A stretch of DNA of 64,000 bases from the NCBI GenBank assembly GCA_025331565.1, contig JAFREQ010000021.1, positions 1,612,001-1,676,000 of the forward strand, in the 5' to 3' direction. A program made the position numbers and the translations under genes. The notes beneath the pieces are model-generated. The model was not told the DNA's origin. It worked only from the letters and a program-made list of their open reading frames with translations, and searched no databases. This DNA comes from Holacanthus passer (taxonomy: Eukaryota; Chordata; Actinopteri; Pomacanthidae). Positions 21,897 to 32,298 of this stretch are shown here, one piece after another (position 1 is the stretch's first letter; each line of letters starts with the position of its first letter).

Positions 21897-22933
21897 TCAG
21901 TTGGAACCTGTCTTTGGTCCCTGCATTCTTGCACGCTTGGCCTCCTCATCCAGTTCATCCATGATCCGCTCCTGGGAGACTGAGTAAAATGTGTAGCCGT
22001 CTGGCAGGAGAGCAAGTGGTCAAGGCAAACATGTGCAAGAGGAAGGACAGCAGGAAGAAAAATAAAACAAACACTAGAAGATGCAAGCAACATGTCAGGC
22101 GATGCTTGTGTCTGATTGCTTGAAAACAGATCATTTAGATGTCTATGTGTCTTTCTTCATTAAAATGTCAATATTCCCAGTCTAATTCAACAGCCCTGCA
22201 TCCATTGTGGTTATGATGTCCTGGTTTAAAAAAGTACTGATTGATGTCTACAGTCATTTTGGAGGCTGTAGTGCAGGTAAACTGTGTTGCATTAATACCA
22301 AAAGGTGGATAGAATGGGCTAAATAAGGAAACTCACAAAAATAAAATACGTGTAATAAAAATAAAAATATTTGATAATAATAGCTCAGTGTCAATAGATA
22401 GTAAGTTAAAACTGATTTAGCATTATCTGATCTCAAGTAACATCTAATTATTCTGACTTCACTTGGAAACACCTGTACTGTGAAAGCCACCTGGAAAGTA
22501 GTGTCATAACTGTCATGTTAGCATCCAATAAATGGGAAACTTTGTACATTACTAAAGACATTTAAGCTTAAACAACTAGTCTATCAAACAACTGCACAGT
22601 CAATAATATGTCTAACACAACATGTGGAGATAAACCTACGTTTGGTTTTACATTAGCTTATCGAACAACCAGGGACCCCCTCAGTAACGTTAGCATGCTA
22701 AGCTAACGTTACATAGTTCACCTTGTGTTGAGGATACACATTCCCACCACGAAGGCTCCGATGGCGAGTCCCGTCAAAATGTTTCTTGTCCTCAGCTTGT
22801 GTGTCTTCTTCTTCCACTGTTCGAACTCGACCTGCTGGATGAAGTGGATCTGGTCTTTGGACAGACTCTCTTTAGCCGGGTCGATCCTTGTCGCGAAGGG
22901 GGCACCGGACTCCTTCGGGGTCTTGTCCGCCAT
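21897..22933 (-). CDS. coa3: Cytochrome c oxidase assembly factor 3 (CCDC56/MITRAC12)
   Basis: Two exons: 22933-22738 with ATG at 22933, and 22000-21897 ending TGA; 300 nt, 99 residues (human 106 as I recall). APFATRIDPAKESLSKDQIH matches human APFAQRIDPTREKLTPEQLH. RTRNILTGLAIGAFVVGMYG and TFYSVSQERIMDELDEEAKR match the human membrane helix and tail. One transmembrane helix lies at about residues 51-71. The splice junction was chosen by frame: donor gtatcc gives VVGMYGYTF, whereas the later GTGAAC donor breaks the frame. Known role: an inner-membrane protein of the MITRAC complex that binds newly made COX1 and couples its translation to cytochrome oxidase assembly. It is head-to-head with cntd1 and tail-to-tail with wnk4. 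Confidence 0.93.
22001..22737 (-). other. coa3 intron
   Basis: Single 737-base intron, gtatcc to cag. Next to the donor it holds a perfect inverted repeat (arms 22684-22694 and 22702-22712) enclosing a 12-bp palindrome TTAGCATGCTAA. Nothing coding seen. Confidence 0.75.
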
Positions 22934-23285
22934 GTTTTCAGCCAGTGAGGCGCTAAAGGTTGTTTCCGCTCGGCTGTGTTTTAGATGAGCTACCGAGCTG
23001 GTTTCGTTTAACTGAGCCGTGAACAGCCCATCAATAAAATGTCACATCTACGTTTGCCCCAAAGTCATGTGTGAAGGAAACACGATCGTGCGTCATCCAA
23101 ATGAGCCCCCTAGCATTAAGGTTCCGAGGAGGAGAATCCGTTCCGGGGGTGAACCTGCAGAAACAGCGCCATCTTCCGGAAAATGTTAGCATCAGCATCA
23201 TTTATTTAAAGTTTTCTCATTTGTTTTTGATACAAGAAAACAAATATCCAATTATATTCTTTGTAAATGTAAATGTTTGTCAGTA
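22934..23285. promoter_or_regulatory. Bidirectional promoter between coa3 and cntd1
   Basis: The 352 bases between the two start codons must hold both promoters and 5' UTRs. Visible sites are gcgccatcttccgga (23166-23180), which merges a YY1-like core (AAGATGGCG on the other strand) with an ETS core (CCGGAA), a CRE/ATF-like tgcgtcatcc (23089-23098), and no TATA box. The coa3 start codon lies in AACATGGCGGAC, also YY1-like. Human COA3 and CNTD1 are likewise divergent neighbours. Confidence 0.6.
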
Positions 23286-23448
23286 ATGGCGAGAAGACTA
23301 TTTAGTCCTTCAAGACAAAGTTTGAAGTTTCGAGAAGCTTCTTCCGAGCTGCTGGCGGATTTTCTCATTAATCTCAACCAAAGAAACAAAGATAACCTCG
23401 ACAGTTTATCAAAATGGAGCTCAAACTTCAAAGACAAAAGACTAATGG
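23286..23448 (+). CDS. cntd1: cntd1 exon 1
   Basis: It encodes MARRLFSPSRQSLKFREASS and runs to DKRLM before gtgagt, phase 1. The sequence is divergent, so the assignment rests on the ATG, the donor and the phase match to exon 2 (a split Glu codon). Confidence 0.8.
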
Positions 23449-26400
23449 GTGAGTAACATTAATTATGACACAGAAAGCTGATGCTATATAGCGCTAGCAG
23501 TTTATATCTTTTCACTTTAGCTTGCTAGCAAACGCTATGTTTCTTTGCTTAACGGTATTTATAAGCTAATTTAGCCTGTTAGCTTTAGCCTGCTTATAAC
23601 CGTTAAACAGCAAAAACAGTGCTTTTATTTTTCAATCTATTCAATCCAGGTCGGCCATCTTTTATATTGTGTTTTTCATTTCACATAGATAGATATATAT
23701 AGAAGAACAGTAAAAATAATACAAATAAAATTAAAATTAATTAAAATACATTTTAAATTGATAAACTTTCTTGTATCACACACAGCTGTGACAATCAGTT
23801 TGCAGATAGATAAATACATCCCTTTTGCAGAATGCTTATATTTCCTCTTAATTAATGATTTTATAGCTGTATTATTTTACCGACATATAACTAACAACTC
23901 ACTGACTAACATATACTTCACTGCTACAGTCGTTTCAACTATGGGATGCATTTAAAACATAATGTGAAGCTGTATGAGAACATGCAGTAGTACAATGCAA
24001 TTTCCACAAATCTAACAACAACAACAACAACAATAATGATGATAATGATAAAAATAATGACAGGAGAGGAGAGAGCACAAAACTACGAGAGAGGGAAGAA
24101 GCTACATTAGTAAAATGCATTGATGGGTAAGGAATGAATACAGGTGGAGGAGACTGAGAGTGAAGCTCAATGCATCATGGGAAATCCCCCAACAGACTAG
24201 GCCTAACTAAGAAATGGCTCAGGGCTCACCTGGGTCAGCCCTAACTATTAGCTTTATCAAAGTGTAAATTTTCAAGCCTGCTCTTAAATGTGGAAAGGCC
24301 ACCCGAACCCAAACTGGGATCTGGTGCTTCATAGCTGACGGCTCTGGCTCCCATTCTACTTTATAGACTCGGGGAACTGCCATTATATTTACCAGTACTG
24401 TATATAAACAAAGGTTTTATTAGTAGACTGTTGCATTTTCATTCTGTAATTATTTCAGCTGGGATGCAGACTGTCTCATTTTGCAACAGCTTTAATAATT
24501 TTGTCATCAAGTGGGACTGACTAAGCTGTACAGGACTATCTCTGAATGGCCTGCTAAGCTTCGCTGTACCCTATAATCACTCTCAAGTCTTTCATACACC
24601 TGAGATTGCGAGCCCTGTTATTATGGAGGCCACTTTTCAATACAAACTCTTCAAGGTAGCAGTGTCTCTCCAGCTGACAAACCCTGAGGAGGAGCAGATG
24701 GAAAGCAGTGTTAATGACTTCTAATGAACATCCGTATGCTTCCTTGTTGTTCACATAACAGCTAAAATACAACTTGTTTTATTAAACAAATGTCACTGTT
24801 AGTTTTGTCTGTTTCTCTACAGTTTTCTGCACTTCTCACAGAATGGAAGGAACTGACAAATAAATACATTAGTTTCTCCAAACTGAAAAACCGTCCAGTC
24901 ACGATACAGTTTTGCTCGTGTTGGCTGGTGGGTGGTGTTGAGAACCCAGCATGGTTGTGATTCAGTGTTAAATGTTTTACGTGCACGGCTCTCAGCTGTT
25001 ATTTCATGCAGAAATAAGTTTAAAGAAAAGAGGATAAACTAAATTCATACTAAGTATGAATAAGTATCATTCAGTCACAGAGAATCAAGGACTTTCTTTT
25101 CCTGTCTGTACTGGACCATCTGGGCATATGTGTCATTTTATCTCATCATCTAGAGGAAGATTTGTATCTTGATAAATTGTCCCAGATATTTATTGTTTTT
25201 CGTTTGATGAAATAATGAACAGGAATAGAAAATGGCTCATATTTCATTTTAATGATCCTGTTTCACAGAATTTCATGAGATTTCTCCATGTGTCACTTTA
25301 CATTGGCTTGCCCAAACGCATTTACTGCCTTACACATTCCTTTCTGCAAATATATTTTGTTTGCTCTGATTATAGTCTGTCAACTCTGTTCCAACATGCT
25401 GGACTCATGCTTAGAATCAAAAAAAGATTTTTCTGTTTTGTTCTCTGCTTTTGTCTAACACCCTGCATTCCTCTCTGGTGTAACTCAGAATACATCTTCC
25501 TGATGACTGAAGAACTAAGACTCGATCCACAAGCTGGATATCAGGCCATTGAATTACTTCAGAGGTAAGAAGGAGCAGCACATTTGTGTTTCCCTGCTAC
25601 ACCCAGTGTGATGTTGGTTTAGCCATGCCTTTAATTTTCTCCCCCAGGTTCATGGTCAAGCACCTTACAGATTTGTTGACCACACCCACACTTCAAGGTG
25701 CAGCTGCTGTGCCACCAAGAAGTTATGAGGACGCTCTGTTTGACAAGCTCAAGGAGAAATTCCCCCTCATCATCTTCTCCTGTGTGCAACTTGCAAGCAA
25801 ACTGTCTTTGCACAGTCATGTAAGTTCTGCAATGCCTATGATTAATAACTTTCAATACTCTGTGATTAGAAATACAATAATCACCTATAGTTTTTCCAAT
25901 GTTTCCTAGATAATTGACAACAATACTGCTGTACGTTTTCTGCATTCAACTGGCCACAATGTTTCCAAGCAGACTGTCCTGGAATCAGAGCTGATGGTCT
26001 TAAAAGGGCTTGAATTCAGACTAAATGCCCCAAACCCACTGACATATGTGGAAATCCTTCTGGAGGTGCTTGGTAAGATATTGTATCGTACAGAGCAACA
26101 CATATTATGCTGTAGCAGAAATTCAGCAAAAATTAAGTCCACAGTTCTAAGGATGATTCGGTCATATCCATTGAACTGCTGTACTGACTGAAAGAAGGGA
26201 CTGCACTTTTGTAGGACACAATGAGCCGTCCATCCCTGTGGAGCATCTGTATCACCTGTGCCACCATGTTCTCCAGTTTGTCAGCCTACAGAGGACTGCC
26301 GTCTTCGACTCCTTGTTAGTGACTACTGCTCAGCGTGTCAGCCCATCCAGAGAACAGAGGTATTACATTTCTCTTTCAGCCACATTTTCAGGTTGTTTTG

Positions 26401-26982
26401 GGACAGGTGGTCACTGTCATGGTAGAACAGGCAAGCTGCTGGATTGGCAGTTGAGCAGACTACAACCAGCTGGGAACTGTCTCATGTTTCTCGTGGCTCG
26501 CCCACCGTCATTATTATAAACATATTGATTATAGCTGCTTTAATACTAAATTAACCCTCTGTAAACAGAGAGAAGTTTGTGACAGTGACTGAAGACTACA
26601 TGCTTCTTGGTGTCAGTGTCATAGCCGTGGCTTCATTCGTCCTCTATGTCAGAAAATGGGAACAGGTGAAACACTTGAGCTTTTATGAGTATTAAAACTT
26701 TAATTGCATTCACAATAACATTTATCAGCGTTTTAAATGCCAAATCTGTCGACAGAATATGCAGCCATACAGAGGCATACCAAGTCATCTACCTTATTCA
26801 AGTTTCATTAATGCTAGTGTGTACTTTACCCGTCACAGACACATTCTCAACACCGAAATGCATTGCAGGTAGTGGGAGAACTGAGCTGCATGACTGGAAT
26901 CTCAAGGAAGAGCATCAGTGATTTCGCTTATGTGACACTGATGCACATTGTTGGAACCAGTTTCCCTGTAATGCCAACATGA
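23286..26982 (+). CDS. cntd1: Cyclin N-terminal domain-containing protein 1
   Basis: Exons 23286-23448, 25489-25564, 25648-25819, 25910-26072, 26215-26359, 26569-26665, 26869-26982; phases agree and give 309 residues (human about 330). RFMVKHLTDL and SCVQLASKLSLHS match human RFMVKQAENI and SCVQLASKLSFRN. LESELMVLKGLEFRLNAPNP with LTYVEILLEVLG matches the cyclin-box core. EKFVTVTEDYMLLGVSVIAV and VVGELSCMTGI match the C-terminal half. Known role: the mammalian and worm (COSA-1) orthologues act at meiotic crossover sites with CDK2 and HEI10-type factors to mature class I crossovers. The N-terminal exon (MARRLFSPSRQSLKF) is divergent. The start is the first ATG, with no competing in-frame ATG upstream. 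Confidence 0.92.
24170..24400. repeat. Dispersed fish repeat fragment in cntd1 intron 1
   Basis: Wording such as agctttatcaaagtgtaaat, cccgaacccaaactggga and ctcccattctacttta is familiar from a high-copy fish repeat. Class unknown, and ends not visible. The rest of the 2.0-kb intron holds an ACA-rich simple stretch near 24,015-24,060 and nothing coding. Confidence 0.5.
25489..25564 (+). CDS. cntd1: cntd1 exon 2
   Basis: EYIFLMTEELRLDPQAGYQA continues to IELLQR; human has a VEFVFLLSEQW and YQAVEILER pattern. Acceptor taactcag, donor gtaaga. Confidence 0.92.
25648..25819 (+). CDS. cntd1: cntd1 exon 3: cyclin-box start
   Basis: FMVKHLTDLL, then FDKLKEKFPLIIFSCVQLAS and KLSLHSH, the first conserved helices of the cyclin fold. 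Donor gtaagt, phase 0. Confidence 0.94.
25910..26072 (+). CDS. cntd1: cntd1 exon 4: cyclin-box core
   Basis: TVLESELMVLKGLEFRLNAP followed by NPLTYVEILLEVLG, near-identical to the human core. Acceptor gtttcctag, donor gtaaga. Confidence 0.94.
26215..26359 (+). CDS. cntd1: cntd1 exon 5
   Basis: GHNEPSIPVEHLYHLCHHVL, then AVFDSLLVTTAQRVSPSREQ. Less conserved, but phase-consistent with both neighbours. Confidence 0.88.
26569..26665 (+). CDS. cntd1: cntd1 exon 6
   Basis: EKFVTVTEDYMLLGVSVIAV corresponds to human EKFTSVKEDFMLLAVGIIAA. Acceptor ctctgtaaacag, donor gtgaaa. Confidence 0.92.
26869..26982 (+). CDS. cntd1: cntd1 exon 7 with stop
   Basis: VVGELSCMTGISRKSISDFA, then YVTLMHIVGTSFPVMPT and TGA; human has VVGHLQSITGI and IAEFSYAILTHGVG. 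AATAAA at 27150-27155 is the likely poly(A) signal. Confidence 0.92.
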   Translation, partial: VVGELSCMTGISRKSISDFAYVTLMHIVGTSFPVMPT

Positions 26983-27758
26983 GTCTTGATAGCACACTAA
27001 CTTGATAACACTTTTAATCATACATTCTGTCAAAACAAATTCAATATTGATGCTGCGATTGTGAAAATACACTTAAAATGTTAACCTTTCAGTATAGATT
27101 ATTGCCTAAGTCTCTTACAGCAATGAACACTTGATACTTTGTGAAATGTAATAAATACTGTATTAAACAATAACATGACATTAATATATTGTATATCTCC
27201 ACTGATTTTACATTTCCTGTGCCACATTAATCTGCTCACTTGATTCAGATGCATTGTGGTTTATTGTAATACTCCTGTGTTTAGTTACACCTTAGGCAAG
27301 ATGTTGAAAAAAAAAGGGGTACGGCTGAGGATCAAGTGTCAGATGCCTCTGGTGAGGTGTTCCTACTCTCTCTGATTCCTCTGAATCTCATCCTTATTAG
27401 GTGTGGATTTTCATTTTCAAAATTCTGTTTTCATCCCATACAAAAACATAATGTCCTTTGGTATGTCATAGAATGTTTCAGAAATGTTGGTTGGGTCAAC
27501 CTACAGCATGCATTCTGCGCACTAATATGTTAAATGAATAAGTAAAAGAGTGCTTCAAGAATGTACAGTTACCCAGGTGAATGGGCAGGATAATGTCTTA
27601 AAAATTTTAATTTAATTTAAAATAGTAAATATTTTGAATGCTGTACAATTATATACTGTATGAGTTGCCAGTCATAGTCAGTGTTATTAAAAGGCCTTTG
27701 GCTTAGCAAAAATGTGTTGTTGAAAATAATCTACTAAAGCAACATTGCTATCTATCCA
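26983..27758. other. Intergenic gap between convergent cntd1 and the unnamed gene
   Basis: 776 bases with the cntd1 3' UTR and poly(A) signal at its left end, then AT-rich sequence. No further gene seen; the 3' UTR of the minus-strand gene must end somewhere here. Confidence 0.6.
27150..27155 (+). promoter_or_regulatory. cntd1 poly(A) signal candidate
   Basis: AATAAA 168 bases after the cntd1 stop, the first canonical hexamer on this strand. Confidence 0.55.
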
Positions 27759-29467
27759 TCATATGGTCACCTTTGTTTGCTTGTGCATACAGTCTCTTTG
27801 TTGGGCAGCAGCAGTAGCTCCTCCCTGGGCTGCTTCACAATCTTGAATGTGTACTAGCTCTTTGATATCACTTAACATCATCATATCATCCACATTCTGA
27901 TTAGCCAGCTGTCCAGAAGTACTTGGACCCCAGGCTTCATTAGATGACTGCAAGGTGCGAGTGATAGCGCTTCCTTCCTAACCAGTGTTGACTGCCTCTG
28001 ACAGAAGCTGGTCCTGGGCGAGGAGGCCAAGCTTGTCTCTGATGTTCGCCAGCTGCTTTGAAGCTTAGGGAGACGGTGGTGCGTCCGCTGAGTGCAAGCC
28101 ACAAAGCCCCAATTGACTCTGTCAGTGGTCGGTGGCAGCGGTGCCACATGTGGCTGCCTTGTTCACTCCAGGAGACGAGCGAGACTGTTTCCATCACTGT
28201 TTACAGGCGCTTCCCCTGAAAATGCTGATGTACTTAATTGTGAATTGAAAGACTGCAGACTTTGAGCGCTGTGAGAGAAGGTAGCAGAGGCTGAGCTTGA
28301 CTGAGAAACTGTCCTTGGAAGGGTGATCAAATCACTCTCTATATGTCCTGCCAGGAGGCTAATAAGTCATCATCTGCCTCCTCCTCCTCAGTTTCACTGG
28401 ACAGTTTATCAAACGTGGAAAGATGTGGGACAGACGTGGTTGTACCTCCCACGAAGTTGTCCAGAGTCCCAGCACTGGAGGGACACTCTGAGTCTCTGAT
28501 CTCCTTGATGTTTGTTTTGCTAAAAAGGTGTTTCATCTCGTTCTTGCTCTTCAGGATGTCTTGGCTTTGTGTTTCTTTGCTTGCTTCCCCATGGGTGGAT
28601 CCACTTAATACCCTGTCCTTCACGTGTTCAGACCTGCGTCTGTTGTGATATGGTGCAGGGCGTACTTTACAGCCTCGGAAAGGAGATGCAAAAAAAAGAT
28701 GTGTTCCAGAAAAAATCAAACATATTGGCTTGCAATAAAAACACATCAGGTATCAAATAACAGTTAATATTATGAAATAGCATACATGATTAAAAAAATG
28801 GGTTTAAATAAACAGCAGGTAGAAGGAAAAGTGGCCAGTTGCATCCTGCCATCACCTGCAGCGCAAAATGTATCCTGGAAAACTTACATGTGGATGCCAG
28901 GGGGACCTTTTCTCTGTGGGGAATCTTTGAAGTCATTGCCAGCTCTGCAGTCATGCTCTGGGTTCCACTGGAGATAGCTGCAAGGCTGGACACTGAGCCT
29001 TTATTCCATCGGCCTCCTGGCTCAGACGAAGCACTTTTCCCAGAGCTGCAGGGGGACGACTGCAGGTGGCAAGCAAAGAGGTTTTGGAGTGTGTTTTGGA
29101 AAGCTGTATTACTGAAGAGGGATGTTGGATGATGCTACAATGAAACTGTGGTAATCAGCTGTGTGCATATTCACAGCTGCTGAAATTTCTAATTCTTTAT
29201 CTGGTGTAAGTTGTGGTGTTGAAACCTTCAAGGCCTTTGTTGTACCTGAAATGGATTGTGTTAGTGTTGAAAATGTAATGCTGATTCTGACAGAGTGAAA
29301 AGAGGCATTGAGATTGTGGATTGTAGGGAAGAATCTTTTTTTGGTTTTCTGTTTTACTGTTTTCCAACTTTAATTACCTGATGGTCCAAATCCAGTTCTT
29401 TCCTTCACACCCCAATCATATTCCCACTTTTGAGGTACAACCCCAAAACAAAGTAAATTTACAGTAT
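27759..29467 (-). CDS. Unrecognised Ser-rich multi-exon gene, partial model with an in-frame TAG
   Basis: I do not recognise this protein. Predicted exons in transcript order: 29467-29378 (uncertain), 29245-29113, 29045-28888, 28673-28446, 28347-28205, 28055-27759. From the second exon on, GT-AG junctions are in phase. Pieces include VSTPQLTPDKELEISAAVNM with HTADYHSFIVASSNIPLHSG; EHVKDRVLSG; SDLITLPRTVSQSSSASATF; QLANIRDKLGLLAQDQLLSE (possible coiled coil); and DDMMMLSDIKELVHIQDCEA. It is Ser/Thr-rich, with no membrane segment, signal peptide or catalytic motif. The last exon has an in-frame TAG at 27978-27980, with protein-like sequence on both sides. The 5' exons were not found. It lies tail-to-tail with cntd1. 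It could be a functional gene ending at the TAG, a recently broken gene, or an assembly error. Confidence 0.45.
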
Positions 29468-31900
29468 CTGGGAAATAATTACAGGGTCACAATAGCTGGC
29501 AGCTCACTTGTGTGGAAGTACATATTTTCAGGCTCAGATACCAGGCAGGTGCAAAATAATCCTGGAGAAAGCAAAACGGCAGCAAGGTGTAACACCTGTA
29601 TCCGCTGTCAGGTGTGTTGACTGTGTGTGGTAGCTGCTTCTTTGAAGCCACAAAGCCGGAATGATGTTACAACCTCGGATTTGCATTTATCCGCAACTTG
29701 TTTTGTGAGGAAACTGGGTTTTTTTTCAGCTCGTTCTCATTTCCAGGTCGTCAAGCCACCTAAGCCGGGTGAGGTAGTAGCTTATAAAGAGTCATAAAGA
29801 TAAAGTACACAAAACAATACTAAAATTTCCACCACTGTCGGTTACTTTTATTATTGATTTACTTTATTACATGATCACATTTGAAAATATTGAAGAACAC
29901 AAACTTCTGTCTGGATCTCTGCTCCCTCTTCACCATCTGTAACTGATAAAAGTGTGATCTTCCAGTCTGACATTGACTACCATCACACATATAGCAGCTC
30001 GAGCTGCAGTAGATTAGCAGAAGATCCAGGGCCAGGCTTCGCTGAGTCACTCTCTTACTTCTCTGGCTCCCCATGACTCTTCTGATCTCCCCACAATCTT
30101 TTGTTAGGGCCCATTAATCTCACCTCCCCTTGCAGTCTGTTCAGGGGAGAGTGGGCTGCGTATTCACCTTTACTGTTTTCATTCTTTATATTCAGACAGA
30201 GAGGAAAGTACAAGGGAAGACGGCGACAGAAGCTCTGGCAGCATTTGATTCAGTGCCAGTGGAAGCATGTGCGTTTCCAGAGGTCTGGGGCCTCAACCGC
30301 TCGGCTATCTGCGACCACCTCGTCCATCACACTCACACTAACAGGAACCCTGCACCAAAGCCCGTTTCCAGGGCCTCTCTCAGGTATTTCTCATTACTAT
30401 TTGCAGAGAGGGAACCTTTTAAAGTACAAATATGTGCTGTGGTGGGTCTGCCAACTGAAGGATATATTTATTACACCACTTACAAGCGGAGATGTGTGAT
30501 GTTGGCATGTCTTAATCCTGGCAAGTGTCAAATGTGGTAGCAAAGGATTACCTTAGGGTTTATGCTACAGCACACTTCTTTAGATTTAATGGATCTTACA
30601 CCCACCAGTAGAAGAATAATTGAAACCTTATGAAATGGTAAGTGAGCATTGAAGATAAAAATAAACATATGTATTTCAATGTAAAAAAAAACAAATGCAC
30701 CAAAGGCTGGAAAGGGGGGCGTTGATTTGACAAGAAAAAAAAAATGTGTTGGCTGTTTCTTGCTGCCACTATAAATTTATCAACCATCACACTTAGGAGG
30801 ACAAGAGTCACGAAAACTGTGGGTCCAAAAGATTTTTATGACGTTTCTTCACAAGGTTTAGGAGAATGTATACAAATGAGAAGTGCTTGAGAAGTAAACA
30901 TGCTGAAAAAGAAGTGACTGTACTGTGTAGACTTGTGCAAAAATCCTCATAAAGTCGCCCCAAGTCACTTTATGGATGCAACTGCAATGAAGGACTCTGT
31001 CTCTTAAGTGCATGTCTGAATACTGGTTACGAATGACTCACACAATAAGTGAATAAGTAGATTACAACTAATGGTAGATGAGCACATTATCATTCACTTA
31101 ATAATCAGTACAAATCAGCCCTAATATGGTGGTAAATAAAAAACAGGCATTTAAACTATGACCAGCAGTCATTTTAACAACAGCCTCAAATATAATCAAT
31201 ATAAATTGTTCTCAAAACATTTTAATTTTGCATTTTCCCTTTTAATCACCCTTCAGCAAACAATGTATGTTAGTTTATTTATGATATATTAAATTGATGC
31301 CGTACAGAGCGTCAATTTAAATGTCAGCTGAGGGCCATTTAGCCTGTATGCCACCACCGAGCCCTGCTTATAGTTAATTTCACCATATACAGCATCCCTG
31401 ATTCTGTCTGATGGGCCTGTAATTTTATTGACTGATGGAGGAGGAGGTCAGGATAATGTCTGACACCGGACAACCTCTCCTCCATCTATCTTTCCACATG
31501 TCAAACGCTGTGATCTGCAGGGGAGAGGAATTGAAGTTTGATCGGCGTCGACCTTGTTTCTCTTGAATAATTATGAATGATTTAGGTATTAGTGCCTTCT
31601 TACATCATAAATAATGCATTAAGCCTGCCATCCACCCCCACTGTATGTTTGCTCCTGGGCTCCAGCTGGATTTCAACTGTGTCAAGCTGGTGGAAGGAAA
31701 ACTGAGTAAAACCGGAAGTAGTGTAGTGATGCACAAAAAGGGTAATGAATGAAAATGCATTCAATTTCTTCATGCTTTTTAGATTATTTATATTTTGAAT
31801 CCACTTTGCACATTATTGCAAATGCTCCCAAATGGTGCGTCTGCTCATGTCTTTATTTTGAAAGTCAGCACCGGAAGTATCACATGTGGCGCATTGAAGT
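29468..31900. other. Mostly intergenic, with two weak open segments
   Basis: A plus-strand segment 30196-30383 is flanked by an acceptor (tatattcag) and a donor (gtattt) and is open in frame (TERKVQGKTATEALAAFDSV), but it links to nothing. A minus-strand ORF 30074-29859 ends next to AATAAA (29852-29847), giving the look of a terminal exon, but its upstream acceptor is poor. The rest, 30,540-31,900, is AT-rich with no gene. It may contain the promoter of the unnamed minus-strand gene. Confidence 0.4.
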
Positions 31901-31919
31901 GACTTGACCCATGAATGGC

Positions 31920-32298
31920 AGGTCAGAGCTCCATGTTGCGGCGCTGCGTGGCACCGGGCAGCGACCGGCTCTGACTGCAGCACACGGCCGTGACTCAAGC
32001 GGCGAGCGGCCCCGGACACTGGCGCACTGAGCGGGCGAGAAGCGGCCGCCGGTCCCGGGCACTGCTACCTGCTGCAGACCGAGCCTCGCACACCCATGGG
32101 TGTCGCTGCTGTGACCGTCTCCTGCAGCTGGACTGAATGCAGCCGCTTTGATCGGTGCAGTTATTTCCACAGTCAGTCGCTGAAGCTGCTGAGGAGCGAT
32201 TGGAGACGTGCAGACCGGTGTGGTGGTTTGGATTGAGGAGGTGCACGGAGCTCTGCAGCAGGAGCAGAGGAGGAGGAGGAGGAGGAGGCTCGGATGTG
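31920..32298 (+). promoter_or_regulatory. GC-rich promoter and 5' leader with upstream ORFs
   Basis: This block is far richer in G+C and CpG than its surroundings (gcggcgagcggccccgg, gcggccgccggtcccggg), like a vertebrate promoter/5' UTR. It holds an upstream ORF of 46 codons (32096-32236), a GGA run at 32267-32289, and a minimal ATG-TGA element (32294-32299) whose last base is the first base of the main ATG. No TATA box is evident. The transcription start cannot be fixed by eye. Confidence 0.55.
32267..32289. repeat. GGA trinucleotide run in 5' leader
   Basis: About eight GGA/GAG units just upstream of the putative start codon at 32299. Purine-rich runs of this kind are common in vertebrate leaders. 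Confidence 0.85.

Noticed and set aside
22727..22737. Alternative coa3 donor at GTGAAC giving ...CILNTR
   Set aside because: It breaks the frame into exon 2; the earlier gtatcc donor restores VVGMYGYTFYSVS, matching human COA3.
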